Of a stretch of 47,507 nt of DNA, positions 25,676 to 34,669 are shown piece by piece (position 1 is the first letter of the stretch; each line of letters starts with the position of its first letter). The stretch is from an uncultured Pirellulaceae bacterium (lineage in GTDB: Bacteria; Planctomycetota; Planctomycetia; Pirellulales; Pirellulaceae), in assembly GCA_938010615.1 (NCBI GenBank), contig CALLUY010000061.1, forward strand, positions 1-47,507, read 5' to 3'. Under the pieces are notes generated by a model. That model was not told where the DNA came from. It worked only from the letters and a program-made list of their open reading frames with translations, and did no database searches. A program made the translations under genes and the position numbers.

Positions 25676-28600
25676 ATGTCAGTCGCCACCGAGAAAAATA
25701 CACTCGTCGAAATCATTACTTCCGAAGACGATGCCATTCGCAATCGTTCGCTGGACAGTGTGTGCGAAGGTGCGTCGCTGGAAGAGTTGATGGCGCATTG
25801 TGCGGCATTGGATTTATTCTGGCGTCAAACGGACAACTTGTATCATCGTGTCCGAGCATTGTTTTTTCTGTTTTCGATTCACCGATTTCAATTGCCGCCG
25901 CACTTCGGCCCAGACTTCACTGGCAACATTCCGTTTTCGGCGTATCAGCATTTGTTGGAACGCCGCTTCACCGAAGCGATCGATGAACTGCTCGTTGCGC
26001 AGGTCGACAACGGTCCATGTGACGGATTGTCGAGTGCTCTGGCAAGCGGCTATCACGAGCTCGGGTTTCAAACATTGGCCGATCAGGTTCGTAAAAGCGT
26101 GCGGACGGTTCGCGGCAATCAATGGATGTTCCGTACGGGGCATCCGGCCGACCATCCGCTGCGGTTCCGTGAAGAGCTTTTGCAAAAGCAGGACGGTGCG
26201 GCGTCATTTCCGATGCTCAAAGAGACAACGGCCGTGCGGATGGACTTCACGCACAGTGCTTGGAGCGACATTTTCTTTCTGGGGATGGATTTTCCGGCGG
26301 GAGCAAAAGTCATCAATGCGTCGGTCAATCTTGGCGTGATGGGTCGAGACGACCAACCGCAGCCACCGATCGAATGTTACTTGCGAGTCATCGATCAGCC
26401 AGTGTTGAAGCTGACCAGTACGGATTTGAATGCGTCGGCCGAAATTCACACCATCGCGGAAGTCTTCGATTTCGCAAAAGATTACCTTGGCTTACTGAAG
26501 GCTGCACTGATCGCGGCGGGAATCGTGCCGCCTGGGATGGAAGGTTGTGGCAAGGACATCAAAAGTCTGTTGGAACCGTTGGTCGGTCCGGGACTTGGTT
26601 TGGAAATTGTTTCCAAGGTCAACGACATTCCGAAAGGATCGCGGCTGGCCGTTTCGACAAACCTGCTGGGTTCATTGATTTCGATTTGCATGCGAGCGAC
26701 GGGTCAAGTCAGTGCACTTACTGGTGGGCTGGAAGAATCGGATCGCCGCATCATTGCCGCTCGAGCGATTCTTGGTGAGTGGATTGGTGGTTCCGGTGGT
26801 GGCTGGCAGGATTCAGGTGGAGTTTGGCCAGGCATCAAACTTATCTGTGGCAGCGAATCCAGCGAAGGCGATCCAGAATTTGGCGTCAGTCGCGGTCGAC
26901 TGTTGCCTCAGCACGAAGTTTTTAGCGAAGATGAAGTTTCTCCCGCAACGCGAAAGGCGCTGCAGGATTCTTTGGTCCTCGTTCACGGTGGGATGGCGCA
27001 GAATGTGGGTCCAATCTTAGAGATGGTCACCGAAAAATATCTGTTGCGAAGTCCTGTCGAATGGGAAGCTCGCAAAGAAGCGATCGAGATTCTCGACGAG
27101 ATCACTCAAGGTCTGAAAGAGGGCGATATTCGTGCGGTCGGCAAAGCAACGCATCGAAACTTCTTTGGACCGCTTCAAAAAATCATTCCATGGTGCACGA
27201 ATCTGTTCACCAATTCGCTGGTCAGTCAGTGCGAAGAAAAATGGGGCGAACAGTTTTGGGGATTCTGGATGCTGGGCGGAATGGCCGGCGGCGGAATGGG
27301 ATTCATCTTTGATCCAGCCGTTAAGGAAGAAGCAAAGCAGTGGTTGCAAACGACAATGGTGGAGACACGCGACTCGATGCAGACTCGTTTGCCGTTCGCG
27401 ATGACGCCTGTGGTTTACGATTTTGAAATCAATGATCGCGGCACTTGGAGCGAAATGCTCACCGGTGTCGAAGCGAGGATGCCAAGCGAGTACTACGCCC
27501 TTCAGGTGCCCGGTTGGCTAAAACAGGAAGCTCACGAACTGCCAATTCTGGCTCGACGCGAACTGGAACAACTCGGCAGTGAATACCGTGATGCGGGCGA
27601 GTCAAAAGCTTTGCAAAGGCTGATTGAGAGTATCTTGCCGGGCCGAAAGTCAACGGAACAGCGTGAGGATTCGCTTGATGATTTGTTGCAGCGATTCGGA
27701 TTTGATCGTGAATTGCATGAACAGATTCAAACGGACTTAAAGTCGGGCAGGTTCGGGCTTTCACAAAACCGTTTGCCAATCAATACGCTGATCAAGGACG
27801 TTGAGCCAGAGGACGTCGTCGACGTTCGTGGTTCGGTATCCGATGCCGTGCGAGTCGCCGGTGAACAGGCGATTGCGAACGGAGAGGTCGCGGTAGTGAC
27901 GCTCGCTGCGGGCGTTGGAAGCCGTTGGACTGAAGGAGCTGGTGTCGTCAAAGGCTTGCATCCGTTTGCCGAAATGGCTGGAAAGCATCGTAGCTTTCTG
28001 GAAGTGCATCTTGCCAAAAGCAAGCGAATATCAAATCAGTTCGCGGACGCATCCAACGCGATTCCGCACGTGATCACCACCGGTTACATGACTCATCAGC
28101 CAATCGCTGATCATTTGGAGTCGGTGTCAAACTACAACTATCCTGGACAAGTGCTGCTTTCGCCTGGGCGGTACGTTGGATTACGGACAATTCCTATGGC
28201 GCGTGACTTGCAGTTTGCGTGGCAGGAAATGCCTCAGCAAGTGCTCGACCAGCAACAGCAAAAAGTTCGCGACAGTGCCAGAGCTGCGTTGACGCGGTGG
28301 GCCAAACAAATGGGGGAAGGCACCGACTACACGGACAACATGCCGATGCAGTGTCTGCATCCGGTGGGCCACTGGTATGAAGTTCCCAATATGCTTCGCA
28401 ATGGAACGCTACATCAGTTGTTGCAGTCGCGTCCGAATCTTAAGTACATGATGTTGCATAACATTGACACACTTGGAGCCAATGTTGATCCGGGCTTGTT
28501 GGGGTCGCATATCGAAAACGGAAGCTGCCTGAGCTTCGAAGTGATCGAACGACGGCTCGACGATCGCGGTGGCGGATTGGCTCGAGTGAACGGACGCCCT

Positions 28601-29020
28601 CGATTGGTGGAAGGTTTGGCGATGCCGCGGGAGCGAGACGAATTCAAGCTCTCGTATTACAACTCGCTGACGACGTGGATCAATATCGATCAGTTGCTAA
28701 CGACATTGGGGCTGACGCGGGATGAGCTTGGAGATCAGCAGAAAGTCGACCGTTGCGTACACGAACTTTCATTGCAGATGCCGACCTACATTACGCTCAA
28801 GGATGTGAAGAAGCGTTGGGGTAACGGGCAGGAAGACGTGTTTCCGGTCGCCCAGTTTGAGAAACTTTGGGGTGACATGTCGGCGCTTTCTGGCGTGGCA
28901 TGTGACTTTTTCGTGATTCCGCTTCAGCGTGGCCAACAGCTCAAGGAGCAGGCCCAGTTGGACGGTTGGTTACGGGATGGAACAGCCCAATTCGTGGACG
29001 AGCTTTGCGAGTGGAGCTAA
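25676..29020 (+). CDS. Fusion protein: GHMP sugar kinase-like domain plus UDPGP-type pyrophosphorylase-like domain
   Basis: A 1114-residue cytosolic fusion. Residues 1-180: unrecognised helical region. About 185-560: GHMP-kinase-like, with opening RMDFTHSAWSD (188-198, compare R-x-D-x-x-G-G-W-S-D in fucokinases), motif 2 as IPKGSRLAVSTN (about 318-329, degenerate relative to LPKGSGLGTSS), GGSGGGWQDSGG (371-382) and C-terminal Gly motif GGMAGGGMGFIF (534-545). About 735-1110: UDPGP-like, with VVTLAAGVGSRW..GVVKGL (740-761), HPVGHWY (895-901) and MLHNIDTLGANVD (926-938). It would phosphorylate a sugar and then activate it to an NDP-sugar; the sugar is unknown. ATG 25676 has GGGGAGG upstream, inside the preceding gene. 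Confidence 0.75.
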   Translation: MSVATEKNTLVEIITSEDDAIRNRSLDSVCEGASLEELMAHCAALDLFWRQTDNLYHRVRALFFLFSIHRFQLPPHFGPDFTGNIPFSAYQHLLERRFTEAIDELLVAQVDNGPCDGLSSALASGYHELGFQTLADQVRKSVRTVRGNQWMFRTGHPADHPLRFREELLQKQDGAASFPMLKETTAVRMDFTHSAWSDIFFLGMDFPAGAKVINASVNLGVMGRDDQPQPPIECYLRVIDQPVLKLTSTDLNASAEIHTIAEVFDFAKDYLGLLKAALIAAGIVPPGMEGCGKDIKSLLEPLVGPGLGLEIVSKVNDIPKGSRLAVSTNLLGSLISICMRATGQVSALTGGLEESDRRIIAARAILGEWIGGSGGGWQDSGGVWPGIKLICGSESSEGDPEFGVSRGRLLPQHEVFSEDEVSPATRKALQDSLVLVHGGMAQNVGPILEMVTEKYLLRSPVEWEARKEAIEILDEITQGLKEGDIRAVGKATHRNFFGPLQKIIPWCTNLFTNSLVSQCEEKWGEQFWGFWMLGGMAGGGMGFIFDPAVKEEAKQWLQTTMVETRDSMQTRLPFAMTPVVYDFEINDRGTWSEMLTGVEARMPSEYYALQVPGWLKQEAHELPILARRELEQLGSEYRDAGESKALQRLIESILPGRKSTEQREDSLDDLLQRFGFDRELHEQIQTDLKSGRFGLSQNRLPINTLIKDVEPEDVVDVRGSVSDAVRVAGEQAIANGEVAVVTLAAGVGSRWTEGAGVVKGLHPFAEMAGKHRSFLEVHLAKSKRISNQFADASNAIPHVITTGYMTHQPIADHLESVSNYNYPGQVLLSPGRYVGLRTIPMARDLQFAWQEMPQQVLDQQQQKVRDSARAALTRWAKQMGEGTDYTDNMPMQCLHPVGHWYEVPNMLRNGTLHQLLQSRPNLKYMMLHNIDTLGANVDPGLLGSHIENGSCLSFEVIERRLDDRGGGLARVNGRPRLVEGLAMPRERDEFKLSYYNSLTTWINIDQLLTTLGLTRDELGDQQKVDRCVHELSLQMPTYITLKDVKKRWGNGQEDVFPVAQFEKLWGDMSALSGVACDFFVIPLQRGQQLKEQAQLDGWLRDGTAQFVDELCEWS

Positions 29021-29166
29021 ATGGGGCTAAACGGTGATCTGAGACGGTAAAACAGGCTTTGTCGACTTTGGAAACCTTCGGAAAATCCAACTGGCGGCAG
29101 CTTATCCGTGACGTAGGTTTAACGGGGCAATGGCCTCGTTTAATTCCGATTCTTTTGGACTGTCTC

Positions 29167-30084
29167 ATGCGGCCAGACATCGATAACGTTGCTACTCAAA
29201 CGACGAATCATCAAACATTGTCTTACATCGAGCCCGGGAGAAGGTCGGAGTCAGACGACGGCTGCATCCCTAAACTGCTGCGGATGCATCCAGTTGATTC
29301 AGGAATTGGTCTTTTAACGATCGAGTCAGATTCTGTTGTTTTGGGTCGCGACAAAAACTGCGAGGTCACAATTGATGACCACTCAGCATCACGGCGGCAT
29401 GCCAGAATTATTCGTAAGTCCGGCAATTATTTCGTTGTCGACATGGGATCGACCAACGGCACTTGGGTCAATGGAGAGTCAGTGCAGATTCAACAGTTGA
29501 ACACGGGAGATCGAATTCGCGTTGGCCGCTGGATCTTCAAGTTCTTTCTTGAGGACAACGTTGAGGCTCACTACCACGATTCCGTCTATCAAATGATGAC
29601 TCAGGATTCGCTGACCGGAGCCTGGAACAAACGCTACTTGATGGACGTTCTTGATCGAGAGCTTTTGCAACATCGCCGCACGAATAAAGCGTTGAGCATG
29701 TTGATGGTTGACTTTGACTTCTTCAAGGAAACCAACGATGCGTTTGGGCACATTGTGGGTGATGAAGTGTTGGCCGAGTTCGGTAGGCGAATGCGGACTG
29801 CGATGCGAGGTGGTGAAGTGTTTGCGAGGTTCGGTGGTGACGAGTTCGCTGTCGTATTCCTCAATACAAATCGTGAAGAGGCGATGTTGGCTGCAGAGCG
29901 ATTCCGATGTGCTGTCTTCGATTCAAAATTTGAAACTTCCGGCGGCGATCTGGAGTGCTCGATCAGCGGCGGCGTCGCGGTTTGGGATCCAGAGAATCCG
30001 ATGGGACGCGATAAATTCCTCGAAGCGGCGGATCGTAAGTTGTACGAAGCAAAGAAAGCTGGCCGCAACCACATTGCGGGATAG
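29167..30084 (+). CDS. FHA-GGDEF diguanylate cyclase
   Basis: A 305-residue soluble protein. FHA domain at about 40-140: VVLGRDKNCEVTIDDHSASRRHARI, then DMGSTNGTWVNG, which binds phosphothreonine. GGDEF domain in the C-terminal half: DSLTGAWNKRYL, DFDFFKETNDAFGH, and intact active site RFGGDEF, ending AADRKLYEAKKAGRN. It should make c-di-GMP under control of a phosphorylated partner, such as a Ser/Thr kinase substrate. The product-inhibition site position five residues before GGDEF reads RGGE rather than RxxD, so feedback inhibition may be weak. The start is uncertain: ATG 29167, or TTG 29059 with 36 more residues. Confidence 0.92.
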   Translation: MRPDIDNVATQTTNHQTLSYIEPGRRSESDDGCIPKLLRMHPVDSGIGLLTIESDSVVLGRDKNCEVTIDDHSASRRHARIIRKSGNYFVVDMGSTNGTWVNGESVQIQQLNTGDRIRVGRWIFKFFLEDNVEAHYHDSVYQMMTQDSLTGAWNKRYLMDVLDRELLQHRRTNKALSMLMVDFDFFKETNDAFGHIVGDEVLAEFGRRMRTAMRGGEVFARFGGDEFAVVFLNTNREEAMLAAERFRCAVFDSKFETSGGDLECSISGGVAVWDPENPMGRDKFLEAADRKLYEAKKAGRNHIAG

Positions 30085-30086
30085 TG

Positions 30087-30289
30087 CTAGAGTTTGGCTC
30101 AACCTAATTTTCGGGTGCCATGCTTCACGCTTGCGTGAGCATGCCTCACTCAAGTGTCGTTTTTTCACTGTTCAATTCATGGCCATGCTTCGCGTGGCCA
30201 TGGCACCCATCCCGAAAACTAAGCTGCTACAGAATACTAGAGTTTGGCAGGCGTAGAATGGTCGGTGCCATTCCTTACGCTTGCGTAAG
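30087..30289. repeat. Hairpin repeat block downstream of the GGDEF gene
   Basis: An imperfect long palindrome: TTTTCGGGTGCCATG (30108-30122) pairs with CATGGCACCCATCCCGAAAA (30199-30218), with smaller hairpins inside (CACGCTTGCGTG). Direct copies of CTAGAGTTTGGC stand at 30087-30098 and 30237-30248, on both sides. A further hairpin CTTACGC-TTGCGTAAG lies at 30274-30289. Looks like a third kind of dispersed intergenic repeat; no gene inside. Confidence 0.65.
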
Positions 30290-30317
30290 TATGTTCACGC
30301 AAGTGAAAAAACGACTA

Positions 30318-31316
30318 CTAAGCCAACGCCTCTTTCATTTCGTTGGCAATGGAAACATCCAGTCGTGGGCCGAATTTGGAAACGACACGAGACGCCAAAT
30401 AGTTGCCCCAGCGAGCTGATTTCTCAGGCGAAAGTCCGTTCGTCAAACCGTAAAGGACTCCTCCAGCAAACGCATCACCAGCACCAACGGTATCGACGGC
30501 TTTCACATCAAAGCCATCAACTTTCGCGACGTTTCCATCGATCACAACATAACTTCCGTTGGGGCCGTCGGTGATAAATGAGTGGTTGCACATTGCCCCG
30601 ATCTCTTTGACGCAATGATCCAGATCGTCACTGCCGATAAACTTTTTTGCTTCGTCAGCGTTGCAGAAGATGATGTCGCAATGCTCGCGAACCACGTCTT
30701 TGAACTGGTCAGCAAACAAGTCGACCAGGAACGAATCCGAAAAAGTAAACGCGGACAAAACGCCGTTGGCTTTGGCTTGCTTGAAAACTTCTAGGCAGGC
30801 TTCTCGCGGTCCATCAGAAGTCCACAGATAGCCTTCGACGTAACAGATTTTCGACTGGGCCAACATGTCGAAATCAATGTCCGACTTGGCCAACGATGTT
30901 GAGATCCCCAAGTGAGTGCACATGGTTCGCTCAGCATCTGGCGTTGTGAGAATAACACTTGAACCGGTTGGCTCGTGTCCGGTTTCGGCTGGTGGAACGT
31001 AGAACACGATCCCTTCGCCTTCGATTCCCTTTTTGTAATACTCGCCGTTGGTGTCGTCGGCGACGCGACCAGTGTAGACACCTGTACCACCACTTTGGGC
31101 TACGGCAACCATTGTGTTGGCTGCCGATCCACCTGCCGCAAACGTCAGCGAAGGATCATTGATCGCCGTCAGGATATCGCCCTGCTGTTCGGTGGTCATC
31201 AGTGCCATCGAGCCTTTGTTTAGCGAAAGGTCGTTGATAACGTGGTCTTCAACCTGAGCCAAAATGTCCACGATTGCGTTGCCTACACCGAAGACGTCGT
31301 ATTTTTTGTCGCTCAC
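30318..31316 (-). CDS. PfkB-family carbohydrate/nucleoside kinase (adenosine kinase-like)
   Basis: A 332-residue ribokinase-fold kinase. N-terminal signature FGVGNAIVDILAQVED, substrate-binding AAGGSAANTMVAVAQSGG, GRVADDTNGEYY, TGSSVILTTPDAERTM, and PfkB signature 2 with catalytic Asp, DTVGAGDAFAGGVLYGL. The pattern with LNKGSMALM and the TPDAERTM block is closest to bacterial enzymes annotated as adenosine kinase, but the substrate cannot be fixed by eye. I take GTG 31316 as the start since AGGAAA stands six bases upstream; a GTG at 31343 would add nine residues. A composite repeat copy lies upstream (31436-31660). Confidence 0.9.
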   Translation of the reverse strand: MSDKKYDVFGVGNAIVDILAQVEDHVINDLSLNKGSMALMTTEQQGDILTAINDPSLTFAAGGSAANTMVAVAQSGGTGVYTGRVADDTNGEYYKKGIEGEGIVFYVPPAETGHEPTGSSVILTTPDAERTMCTHLGISTSLAKSDIDFDMLAQSKICYVEGYLWTSDGPREACLEVFKQAKANGVLSAFTFSDSFLVDLFADQFKDVVREHCDIIFCNADEAKKFIGSDDLDHCVKEIGAMCNHSFITDGPNGSYVVIDGNVAKVDGFDVKAVDTVGAGDAFAGGVLYGLTNGLSPEKSARWGNYLASRVVSKFGPRLDVSIANEMKEALA

Positions 31317-31435
31317 AGCTTTTCCTGAATGGGGTGGATGCACTTGCAGTCATGTCACTGCAGACCGACATTATGGTACAAGGTTAGCCGCTGGCAAAGG
31401 ACGGCATCGGCTCTTATCCTTCGTTTTTATAAGTT

Positions 31436-31660
31436 GTTTAACGGCAAGCCGGAGGCGACTGCGTTGCATTGGCAGATGCCGGGTTCGCGCAGTCGCCTTC
31501 GGCTTGCCGTTAAACACAATACCGTTCAATGAAGGTGATTCAGTAGGGTCGTTGCAGTTGGGGAGGTGGCATAAGCCTCTGGCTTGTGGGCATGCAGAAC
31601 ACAGGCCAGAGGCCTATGCCACCGAGACTTTAGCTTCATTGAACGGTATTGCCGTTAAAC
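31436..31660 (+). repeat. Composite hairpin repeat, copy C
   Basis: Complete copy in plus orientation between pfkB and the GH63-like gene. Perfect 12-bp terminal inverted repeats GTTTAACGGCAA (31436-31447) and TTGCCGTTAAAC (31649-31660). Contains the GGAGGCGACTGCG/CGCAGTCGCC hairpin and the nested GTGGCATAAGCC palindrome. Fills most of the divergent promoter region. Confidence 0.9.
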
Positions 31661-31725
31661 AGTGAGATCTCTAGGAATCAATCGAAGTGGAATCGAAAAA
31701 CAGCAACTGCCCTGAGCGTCAACGT

Positions 31726-34359
31726 ATGGAGGACGACCGGCAGCGTAAAGCTAACTGGAAACGTTGGGGTCCGTATCTTGCCGAACGCCAATGGGGAACT
31801 GTCCGCGAAGACTATTCCGACAACAGTGACTCGTGGAGATCGTTCACACACGAAGACGCCGTATCCCGAGCGTATCGTTGGGGCGAAGACGGGTTGCTTG
31901 GAATCACCGATCGACAGGGGCGACTCAGTTTCGCGTTGGCACTTTGGAATGGCAAAGATCCGATTCTCAAAGAACGCCTTTTCGGATTGACTGGTCCCGA
32001 GGGCAACCACGGCGAAGACGTCAAAGAACATTACTTCTATCTTGATTCGTCCCCGACACATTCGTACCTGAAAGCCCAATACAAATACCCGCAGTGCGAG
32101 TTTCCGTATCAGCAACTGCGAGACGAAAATGCTCGCCGCGGCTTTGACGATCGAGAATTCGAAATCGAGGACACCGGCGCTTTCAACGAAAGCCGCTACT
32201 TCGATGTCGTTGCCGAGTACGCCAAAAATTCGCCGAATGATATTTTGATTCGCGTCACCGTAACCAATCGCGGACCGGATACGGCTCCACTTCATCTGCT
32301 GCCGACGCTTTGGTTTCGCAACACTTGGTCATTCGGTAGGTCAGGCGAGGGTTATTGGCCTAAGCCCCGAATCTCGAAACGGGTCAGTCAGCATCTTGAA
32401 TCGGACCACGCCTCGTTGGGCCGGTTTCATTTCTTTGCCTGCAAAGACAATGGCAGCGATCCAAAATTTATTTTTACCGACAACGAAACCAACTATCAAA
32501 AGCTTTTCGGGCAAGATACTGACGAACCGTTCGTCAAAGATGCTTTTCACGAGCACATCATCGGCGGGCACGACTACGTCGTTCATCCAGCTCAAACGGG
32601 CACCAAAGCCGCTGCGGTTTACGCGATGGAGTTGGCGGCGGGCGAAAGTCGCACGTTTGAGTTTCGGCTCGTTCACGAAGACGAATTGCCCTCCGAGAAT
32701 CCAGACGAGCTACTGCAGAAACCTTTCGAGGAAACCTTCGCCAGTCGAATCTCGGAGACCGATGCGTACTACGACGACGTTTTATCCCAATGGAATGACG
32801 ATTCGGAAAAGGCGATCGCTCGCCAAGGTTTCGCAGGACTTTTTTGGACGAAACAGTTTTACTTTTACTCGGTGCGAGACTGGCTTCGAGGAGATCCTGG
32901 CAAACCCAAACCTGCAGCCGCACGTAGCAATGGTCGCAACGCTGAATGGGCTCACCTGTACAATCGCGACGTGATCTCAATGCCCGACAAATGGGAGTAT
33001 CCTTGGTATGCCGCGTGGGATTTGGCGTTCCATATGGTGCCGTTCGCGCAAGTCGATATTGAGTTTGCGAAGTCGCAATTGTTGCTGTTGTTGCGGGAAT
33101 GGTACATGCATCCCAATGGCCAGATCCCGGCTTACGAGTTCAAGTTCTCCGATTGCAATCCGCCAGTTCACGCTTGGGCTGCGTGGCAGGTCTATCAAGT
33201 TTCCGATCAGGGTAACGGAAAGGACCGAATATTCCTCGCGCGTATTTTTCACAAATTGCTGATCAATTTCACTTGGTGGATCAATCGAAAAGACCGTGAC
33301 GACAACAATATTTTCTCTGGCGGGTTCTTAGGGCTGGATAATATCGGCGTCTTTGATCGTTCGCAGCCAGAACACATCGGCGGCGATCTCGATCAAGCCG
33401 ATGCGACGGCGTGGATGGCGTTCTACTGCACAACGATGCTGACGATGGCGTTAGAGTTGGCCAGTTTCGATGAGAGCTACGAAGATGTTGCGTCGAAGTT
33501 CTTTGAACACTTTGTGGCGATCGCGGATGCGATGAACGCACTTGGAAATGGGCTCTGGGATGAGGAAGAAGGGTTCTATTACGATCAACTTCATCAAGGC
33601 GACCAAGTCACTCCGATGAAGATTCGTTCGATGGTTGGGCTGTTGCCGATGGTGGCAGTCGGCGTGTTGAACATGGAGGTCATCGACCGGCTCCCTGGTT
33701 TCAAAAAGCGGATGGTCTGGTTCTTGGAGAATCGTAAGTCACTTGCCAGTCAAATTACTTACCTTGAAAGGCATGGTGATCAACCGAAGCTACTGTTAGC
33801 GATTCCGTCGAAGCCACGTTTGATGGCGATGCTGCGTTACATGCTCGACGAGACTGAATTTCTTTCAGCTCACGGCGTTCGTTCGATGTCCAAGTATCAC
33901 GAATCGAATCCGTACAATGTCGAGATCAACGGACAGGGATTTTCTGTTTGCTACAAATCAGGCGAGTCAGATTCTGGCATGTTTGGTGGCAATTCGAATT
34001 GGCGTGGGCCAGTCTGGTTTCCCGTCAATTGGCTTCTGATCGAGGCGCTTGATCAGTATCACGATTTTTATGGCGAGTCACTGAAGGTCGAATGTCCTGT
34101 TGGCTCCGGCGTGATGATGAACCTGAAAGAAGTCGCCGATGAGATTGCTCGTCGGTTGACGACGCTGTTCAAATTTGAGAACGGACACCGTCCAGTGAAT
34201 GAAGGCAAAGAATTTCTCGACACCGATCCGCTATGGAACGAGTTGATTTACTTCCACGAGTATTTCGATGGCGACACAGGTCGTGGCCTTGGGGCCAGCC
34301 ATCAGACAGGTTGGACTGCGCTGGTGATTAACTGCATGGAGCGGTTGCAGGCGCGATGA
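31726..34359 (+). CDS. GH63-like / MGH1-like glucosidase
   Basis: A cytosolic (no signal peptide) glycoside hydrolase of 877 residues with an (alpha/alpha)6 barrel. The N-terminal part shows the bacterial family block KANWKRWGPYLAERQWGTVREDYS and ENARRG; the barrel begins near AIARQGFAGLFWTKQFYFY and holds WEYPWYAAWDLAFHMVPFA, with YPWYAAWD typical for the catalytic Asp region, and later NSNWRGPVWFPVNWLLIEAL. Relatives act on glucosylglycerate, mannosylglycerate or trehalose-like compatible solutes; substrate here unknown. Start is ATG 31726, matching the usual family beginning; GTG 31687 would add 13 residues. It stands alone, 66 bases after repeat copy C. Confidence 0.88.
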   Translation: MEDDRQRKANWKRWGPYLAERQWGTVREDYSDNSDSWRSFTHEDAVSRAYRWGEDGLLGITDRQGRLSFALALWNGKDPILKERLFGLTGPEGNHGEDVKEHYFYLDSSPTHSYLKAQYKYPQCEFPYQQLRDENARRGFDDREFEIEDTGAFNESRYFDVVAEYAKNSPNDILIRVTVTNRGPDTAPLHLLPTLWFRNTWSFGRSGEGYWPKPRISKRVSQHLESDHASLGRFHFFACKDNGSDPKFIFTDNETNYQKLFGQDTDEPFVKDAFHEHIIGGHDYVVHPAQTGTKAAAVYAMELAAGESRTFEFRLVHEDELPSENPDELLQKPFEETFASRISETDAYYDDVLSQWNDDSEKAIARQGFAGLFWTKQFYFYSVRDWLRGDPGKPKPAAARSNGRNAEWAHLYNRDVISMPDKWEYPWYAAWDLAFHMVPFAQVDIEFAKSQLLLLLREWYMHPNGQIPAYEFKFSDCNPPVHAWAAWQVYQVSDQGNGKDRIFLARIFHKLLINFTWWINRKDRDDNNIFSGGFLGLDNIGVFDRSQPEHIGGDLDQADATAWMAFYCTTMLTMALELASFDESYEDVASKFFEHFVAIADAMNALGNGLWDEEEGFYYDQLHQGDQVTPMKIRSMVGLLPMVAVGVLNMEVIDRLPGFKKRMVWFLENRKSLASQITYLERHGDQPKLLLAIPSKPRLMAMLRYMLDETEFLSAHGVRSMSKYHESNPYNVEINGQGFSVCYKSGESDSGMFGGNSNWRGPVWFPVNWLLIEALDQYHDFYGESLKVECPVGSGVMMNLKEVADEIARRLTTLFKFENGHRPVNEGKEFLDTDPLWNELIYFHEYFDGDTGRGLGASHQTGWTALVINCMERLQAR

Positions 34360-34424
34360 TTTAGTGTCGCTCAGTTCTCCGAACTGATGGCGCGCGGGGT
34401 GAGATGTTCCGACATAGGCCAGAG

Positions 34425-34596
34425 TTTTGAAGTTGCAGTGTAGGCCGGATCAAGGGCGTCAGAATTGCCGGAGCTGCGAAAACACGCGATCCCAATTTGA
34501 ATTCTTTGAAGACAGTCCAACTTCTTGGTGACGTCCGCGGCTCCGGCTATCGCGGTGTTTTCTTGATCCGGCCTACCAAAGTGTGTAACTTCAAAG
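34425..34596. mobile_element. MITE-like element, second copy
   Basis: Left end TTTTGAAGTTGCA (34425-34437), right end TGTAACTTCAAAG (34584-34596), 11 of 13 matching the terminal repeat of the element at 10141. Flanks are GGCCAGAG (34417-34424) and GACCAGAG (34597-34604): a 7-of-8 direct repeat, consistent with an aged target duplication. Inside, TAGGCCGGATCAAG and CTTGATCCGGCCTA extend the hairpin. The rest of the 34360-34669 gap contains nothing recognised. Confidence 0.65.
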
Positions 34597-34669
34597 GACC
34601 AGAGCTGCGATTGCTAGGAAACGCATTTCCCCGGCTCGCTACCAGCTCGGAGAGCTGGGCGACTTTGGT

